DNA of 5,465 bases from Deltaproteobacteria bacterium (lineage in GTDB: Bacteria; Desulfobacterota; Desulfobacteria; Desulfobacterales; JAABPS01). The stretch lies in NCBI GenBank assembly GCA_019309685.1, contig JAFDFT010000368.1, forward strand, positions 1 to 5,465. Direction: 5' to 3'. Each line of letters starts with the position of its first letter. The first letter of the stretch is position 1. Made by a program: the position numbers and the translations under genes. The notes under the pieces are model-generated. The model did not search any database and had not been told where the DNA came from. It worked only from the letters and a program-made list of their open reading frames with translations. Shown in pieces: positions 4,895 to 5,465 of this stretch.

Positions 4895-5038
4895 AGAGAC
4901 TTTTGGAAAATGCTGATTTTTGCTCAAGTTCAAGGAAAGCGATAATTTTAACCACAGGAATACTTAAAGTATTTCGAGGATTGAAATTTGAGCTTGACGT
5001 AGAAATTGGGCAAAAAGTGGGGTTTTGCAAAGGTCTCT
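4895..5038. repeat. 144-bp imperfect palindromic element (MITE/REP-like)
   Basis: The two ends are imperfect inverted repeats over about 37 bp (4895-4931 with 5002-5038): AGAGAC pairs with GTCTCT, then TTTG with CAAA, AAAA with TTTT, TTTTTGC with GCAAAAA, and CAA with TTG. The centre is a 7-bp palindrome, AATACTT-A-AAGTATT (4959-4973), only about 1 bp off the midpoint of the whole. By eye about three quarters of the end positions pair, plus several G-T wobbles. No transposase is present. It is non-coding and would fold into a long hairpin. A non-autonomous mobile repeat is the likeliest explanation; a large transcript-end hairpin is the alternative. Confidence 0.6.
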
Positions 5039-5081
5039 TATAGTACGCCGAATGGACGAGGGATGCCGCACAACAAAGAAA

Positions 5082-5102
5082 TTGGGCTTTTTGCGAAGCC
5101 AA
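5082..5102 (+). promoter_or_regulatory. Hairpin abutting the RBS of the downstream gene
   Basis: TTGG-G-CTT (5082-5089) pairs with AAGCCAA (5096-5102), a 7-bp stem with one bulged G and a 6-nt loop. It ends directly against the Shine-Dalgarno-like GGGGA (5103-5107) of the gene at 5116. It could influence translation or act as a weak hairpin of the repeat family. The 11-bp AGAAATTGGGC at 5077-5087 overlaps its left arm. Confidence 0.3.
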
Positions 5103-5115
5103 GGGGATTAACACA

Positions 5116-5465
5116 ATGAAAGTGTTCATCACTGGTTCAACCGGCTTCATCGGAACCAAGCTTTCCCACCTACTTCTAGACCAGGGCCATACAGTCACTG
5201 GAATGGGCAGATCGCCAGCGCATCCGCTTGAAGGCAATCAAAACTTTAATTACATCTCCGCTGATTCTTCCAAAGAAGGCGACTGGCAAAAAGCTATTTC
5301 GAAAGCAGATGCCATTATAAATCTGGCCGGAGTAAGTATTTTCCGTTACTGGACGAAAAAAACAAAATCCCAGATTTATGATTCACGTATCCTGACAACC
5401 CGAAATATTGTTCAAGCCATGCCGGCGGATAAAGAACAGGTTTTAATCAGCGCATCCGCTGTTGG
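5116..5465 (+). CDS. TIGR01777-type NAD-dependent epimerase/dehydratase, N-terminal part
   Basis: The first 116 codons of a short-chain dehydrogenase-like protein that continues past the right edge. The extended-SDR Rossmann motif is at the very N-terminus: MKVFITGSTGFIGTKL, with G-x-x-G-F-I-G. The family pattern continues with NLAGVSIFRYWTKK, SRILTTRNIVQAM and LISASAVG. NLAG, a tryptophan-threonine then K, SRI-x-T-x-x-x-V and SA-S-A-V-G are the hallmarks of the TIGR01777/YfcH (SDR39U1-like) family. Its members bind a nicotinamide dinucleotide but their substrate is generally unknown; old 'cell-division inhibitor' labels are unsupported. GGGGA (5103-5107) lies 8 nt before the ATG. It is separated from trxC by the repeat region, so it is probably its own transcription unit. 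Confidence 0.88.
   Translation, partial: MKVFITGSTGFIGTKLSHLLLDQGHTVTGMGRSPAHPLEGNQNFNYISADSSKEGDWQKAISKADAIINLAGVSIFRYWTKKTKSQIYDSRILTTRNIVQAMPADKEQVLISASAV

Larger units (their letters stand above)
4780..5115. other. Intergenic region carrying palindromic repeat elements
   Basis: This 336-bp stretch has no credible gene. A minus-strand open frame at 4803-5237 overlaps both the repeats and the downstream gene and looks like a shadow. Its content is an AT-rich leader (4780-4842), an apparent half repeat (4843-4894), a 144-bp imperfect palindrome (4895-5038), an 11-bp echo of the repeat (5077-5087) and a hairpin next to the RBS of the following gene. Confidence 0.7.

Noticed and set aside
4803..5237. 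Minus-strand 144-residue open frame
   Set aside because: Spans the palindromic repeats and the 5' end of the epimerase gene. Its composition is not protein-like and it has no RBS support.
1..5465. CRISPR array, toxin-antitoxin, defence system, tRNA or rRNA
   Set aside because: No regularly spaced repeats, no recognisable defence proteins and no tRNA or rRNA signatures were seen on either strand.

Overview
The window looks like chromosomal DNA of an AT-rich, anaerobic, Gram-negative bacterium. A sulfate-reducing or related Desulfobacterota lineage fits best. This is an inference from the gene set (rubrerythrin-type ferritin-like protein, 2-oxoacid:ferredoxin oxidoreductase with a fused gamma-alpha chain, zinc-ribbon thioredoxin), from protein style, from a good sigma-54 promoter candidate and from palindromic intergenic repeats. 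No taxonomic search was possible.

Left third (1-1001), all on the minus strand. In transcription order: an Hsp20 small heat-shock protein (524-949) with a perfect 9-9-9 inverted repeat just upstream; a strong hairpin terminator (458-491); a sigma-54-type promoter candidate (394-411); a 70-residue protein of unknown function (126-338); and the first 28 codons of a rubrerythrin/ferritin-like protein running off the left edge (1-86). The last two are 39 bp apart and probably co-transcribed.

Middle (1002-1724). About 720 bp of AT-rich divergent intergenic DNA with no convincing gene. It holds a nested palindrome (1151-1216) whose arms can pair in two mutually exclusive ways.

Right two thirds, all on the plus strand. 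A fused gamma-alpha subunit of a 2-oxoacid:ferredoxin oxidoreductase (1725-3315) is broken by an apparent internal deletion plus frame change inside the gamma domain. The beta subunit (3324-4178) follows directly and looks intact. After 157 bp comes a thioredoxin 2-like gene (4336-4779) with a CAPC active site. A 336-bp gap follows, holding a 144-bp imperfect palindromic element (4895-5038) next to what looks like half of a second copy. The 5' part of a TIGR01777-type NAD-dependent epimerase/dehydratase gene (5116-5465) runs off the right edge.

How the genes fit together. The oxidoreductase would carry ferredoxin-coupled, CoA-dependent oxidation or synthesis of a 2-oxoacid. Rubrerythrin, thioredoxin and Hsp20 are stress and redox-protection functions typical of an anaerobe. 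No defence system, CRISPR array, transposase, rRNA or tRNA was seen. The points most worth following up are the broken gamma domain, the non-CIRCE 9-9-9 operator-like repeat at hsp20, the sigma-54 promoter, and the two intergenic palindromic structures.
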